Source: Caryophanales bacterium UBA1709
GTDB lineage: Bacteria; Bacillota_I; Bacilli_A; RFN20; UBA1709
Assembly (NCBI GenBank): GCA_002317215.1
Contig: DCJD01000013.1
Span: 1-6,263 of the forward strand
Reading direction: 5' to 3'
DNA: 6,263 nt
Part shown: one piece after another, positions 4,947-6,263 of the stretch
Layout of the letters: the number at the start of each line of letters is the position of its first letter
Position numbering within the stretch: the stretch's first letter is position 1
Translations under genes and position numbers: made by a program
Notes under the pieces: model-generated
The model's database searches: none
The model's input: the letters and a program-made list of their open reading frames with translations, nothing else
What the model was told of the DNA's origin: nothing

Positions 4947-6233
4947 ATGGAACAAGTAATAGAAATTATTAAGAGTCTTCCTATCTCAGTATTCGATTTA
5001 TTATTTATCGGATTTGGTGTTTTAGGATTACTCATTGGTTTATGTGGTAAATTTGGTAAAAAGTTTGGCCACTTATTTAATACACTTGCTTGTGTTGCTG
5101 TTGCATATTTCACTTGTGGAATGTTAACTGAAACTATTGGTGGTATTAATCTAGGTGGAGAAACTGTTTTTGAAAAAGTTCAAGGAATTATTGGCAATGC
5201 AGTTAGCGGTGCTGGATTGAACATTGATCAAGAATTACTAGTTAGCTTAGTAAAAGGTATCATGAAGATGGTAGTTTTCTGGGTTGTAGCAATTGCATTA
5301 TTATTCACTTTAGGTTTTATCTTAAGAATCATTACTGCAATTATCTTCAAGAAAGCAAGAAAACATACTGCAGTATTCTCATTAGGTATCTTTGGAGCAA
5401 TTAGATCTTGTGTTATTGTTTTAGTATTCATATTCCCAATTGTTGCAATCGCACCTGCTACTCAAAGTTTAAGCAGTTTAGATGCAATTAAGAACAATGA
5501 ATTAGCAGTTACTGCAATTGATCAAATCAATAAATCAAAATCAATTCAATTCGCTTCAGATATTTTCCAAAAATATAGTATTGAACCACTTCAATATGAA
5601 ATTAAAGATAAAGATGGAAATACTAAGAAAGTATCTTTAAGTACTGACTTAAATGCTATTGGTAAAATGGTTGGAATCGCTAGTATATTCACTGGAGATA
5701 GTGATAATCCATTAGAAGGATTATTAACTATGTCTAAAGATGATATCAAAGGTATTTTCAACGCCATGGAAGAAAGTGAAACTGTTAAAACAATGGTTAC
5801 TGATATCGTCTCAGGTTTAGTAAGCCAAGGTAGTGGAGATGGAGAACCAGCAATTGATTTAAGCAATATTGACTTAGCTAAAGAAGGCGAAACATTTGCT
5901 GCTATTCTTGATGTTATTGAAATTAATGATCAAGGTGAAATTGCACCAGTTGAATTTGATTTAACTAAAGAAGAAGATATTGAAACAGTTACTAATTTAG
6001 CTAGTACACTTGCTCAATCAGAAATGGTTGCTGAACTTGCTGCTACTCAATTAGAAGGTCAATTATCTAGTGTTGATGAAGATACTAAAGATATGATCGA
6101 AACTAAGATGGCAGAAGCTTTAGGCGGAAGCGTAACTGGAACTGGAACTGATAAACAAATCACTATCCCAGCTGACAAACAAGATCAATTCGATAAGTTA
6201 ATGAAGTTATTCGCTTCAGGATCAGCTGATTAA
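4947..6233 (+). CDS. CvpA-like membrane protein with long acidic C-terminal extension
   Basis: Residues 1-170 look like the CvpA (colicin V production) membrane domain: a short N-terminus, a Gly-rich first helix (about 14-33: F-D-L-L-F-I-G-F-G then G-L-L-I-G), and further helices at about 44-60, 105-131 and 143-170. Positive charges cluster in the loops at 35-42 and 127-140, so by the positive-inside rule both the N-terminus and the tail are outside. CvpA proteins are usually about 160-180 residues; here a further ~258 residues follow. This tail is acidic, rich in Asp, Glu, Ser and Thr, mostly helical in character, and I recognise no domain in it. CvpA homologues are tied to envelope functions, but their biochemistry is unsettled. 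The start follows AAGGAGA (4934-4940) at 6 bases. No terminator follows the stop, and another ribosome site appears within 12 bases, so the operon continues off the window. Confidence 0.8.
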   Translation: MEQVIEIIKSLPISVFDLLFIGFGVLGLLIGLCGKFGKKFGHLFNTLACVAVAYFTCGMLTETIGGINLGGETVFEKVQGIIGNAVSGAGLNIDQELLVSLVKGIMKMVVFWVVAIALLFTLGFILRIITAIIFKKARKHTAVFSLGIFGAIRSCVIVLVFIFPIVAIAPATQSLSSLDAIKNNELAVTAIDQINKSKSIQFASDIFQKYSIEPLQYEIKDKDGNTKKVSLSTDLNAIGKMVGIASIFTGDSDNPLEGLLTMSKDDIKGIFNAMEESETVKTMVTDIVSGLVSQGSGDGEPAIDLSNIDLAKEGETFAAILDVIEINDQGEIAPVEFDLTKEEDIETVTNLASTLAQSEMVAELAATQLEGQLSSVDEDTKDMIETKMAEALGGSVTGTGTDKQITIPADKQDQFDKLMKLFASGSAD

Positions 6234-6260
6234 TCTAATTACTAAAAAGGAAGAACTTAA

Positions 6261-6263
6261 TTG
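6261..6263 (+). CDS. Possible start of next gene in the CvpA operon (only start codon in window)
   Basis: The window ends on TTG, preceded by AAAAGGAAG (6245-6253) with 7 bases between. This fits a non-ATG start 27 bases after the CvpA-like stop. With no coding sequence visible the product is unknown, and the true start could lie just past the edge. Confidence 0.35.

Noticed and set aside
4922..5866. Minus-strand open frames of 63-91 codons overlapping the CvpA-like gene.
   Set aside because: They lie opposite a well-supported gene, lack ribosome sites that I can see, and encode no recognisable protein.

Overview
The window is AT-rich DNA from a bacterium with tight gene packing, strong Shine-Dalgarno sites (AGGAG type), near-consensus TATAAT -10 boxes, TAA stops and TGG for tryptophan. 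Together with a CvpA-type membrane protein and an AAA_14/DUF4143 ATPase, this suggests a low-GC Firmicute (Bacillota), perhaps a gut lineage of the Erysipelotrichia or RF39 kind. That placement is an inference from style, not from a marker gene.

Layout: (1) 1-690, plus strand: the C-terminal part of a secreted 5'-nucleotidase-like protein that enters from outside the window. (2) 739-2070, minus strand: a complete AAA+ ATPase with a DUF4143 tail, with a good promoter and a repeat-rich upstream region. (3) 2310-2909 and 2954-4444, minus strand: a small orphan lipoprotein downstream of a 12-helix MFS/GPH-like transporter, probably one transcription unit. (4) 4535-4846, minus strand: a three-helix small membrane protein with its own promoter and terminator. 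(5) 4947-6233, plus strand: a CvpA-like membrane protein with a long acidic C-terminal extension, transcribed divergently from (4). It is followed by a ribosome binding site and a possible TTG start at the window edge. No gene-free stretch exceeds 300 bases; the longest is 2071-2309.

The most notable region is 685-2310. A 50-bp segment holding a stop codon and a bidirectional terminator hairpin occurs twice with one mismatch, once on each side of the ATPase gene. The simplest reading is that the nucleotidase and lipoprotein genes once converged on a single shared terminator, and that a ~1.5 kb ATPase cassette was inserted there with duplication of the terminator. The cassette carries two near-identical 24-bp direct repeats spaced 33 bp apart just upstream of the ATPase -35 box, a perfect 16-bp palindrome, and a higher GC content than the neighbouring lipoprotein gene in the stretches counted. 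Because DUF4143 ATPases combine an ATPase, a winged-helix-like region and a nuclease-fold tail, the cassette is a candidate self-contained mobile or selfish unit; this is not proven.

A second regulatory curiosity is the 4847-4946 gap. Two divergent promoters there appear to share one -35 region, which is itself a 13-bp palindrome.
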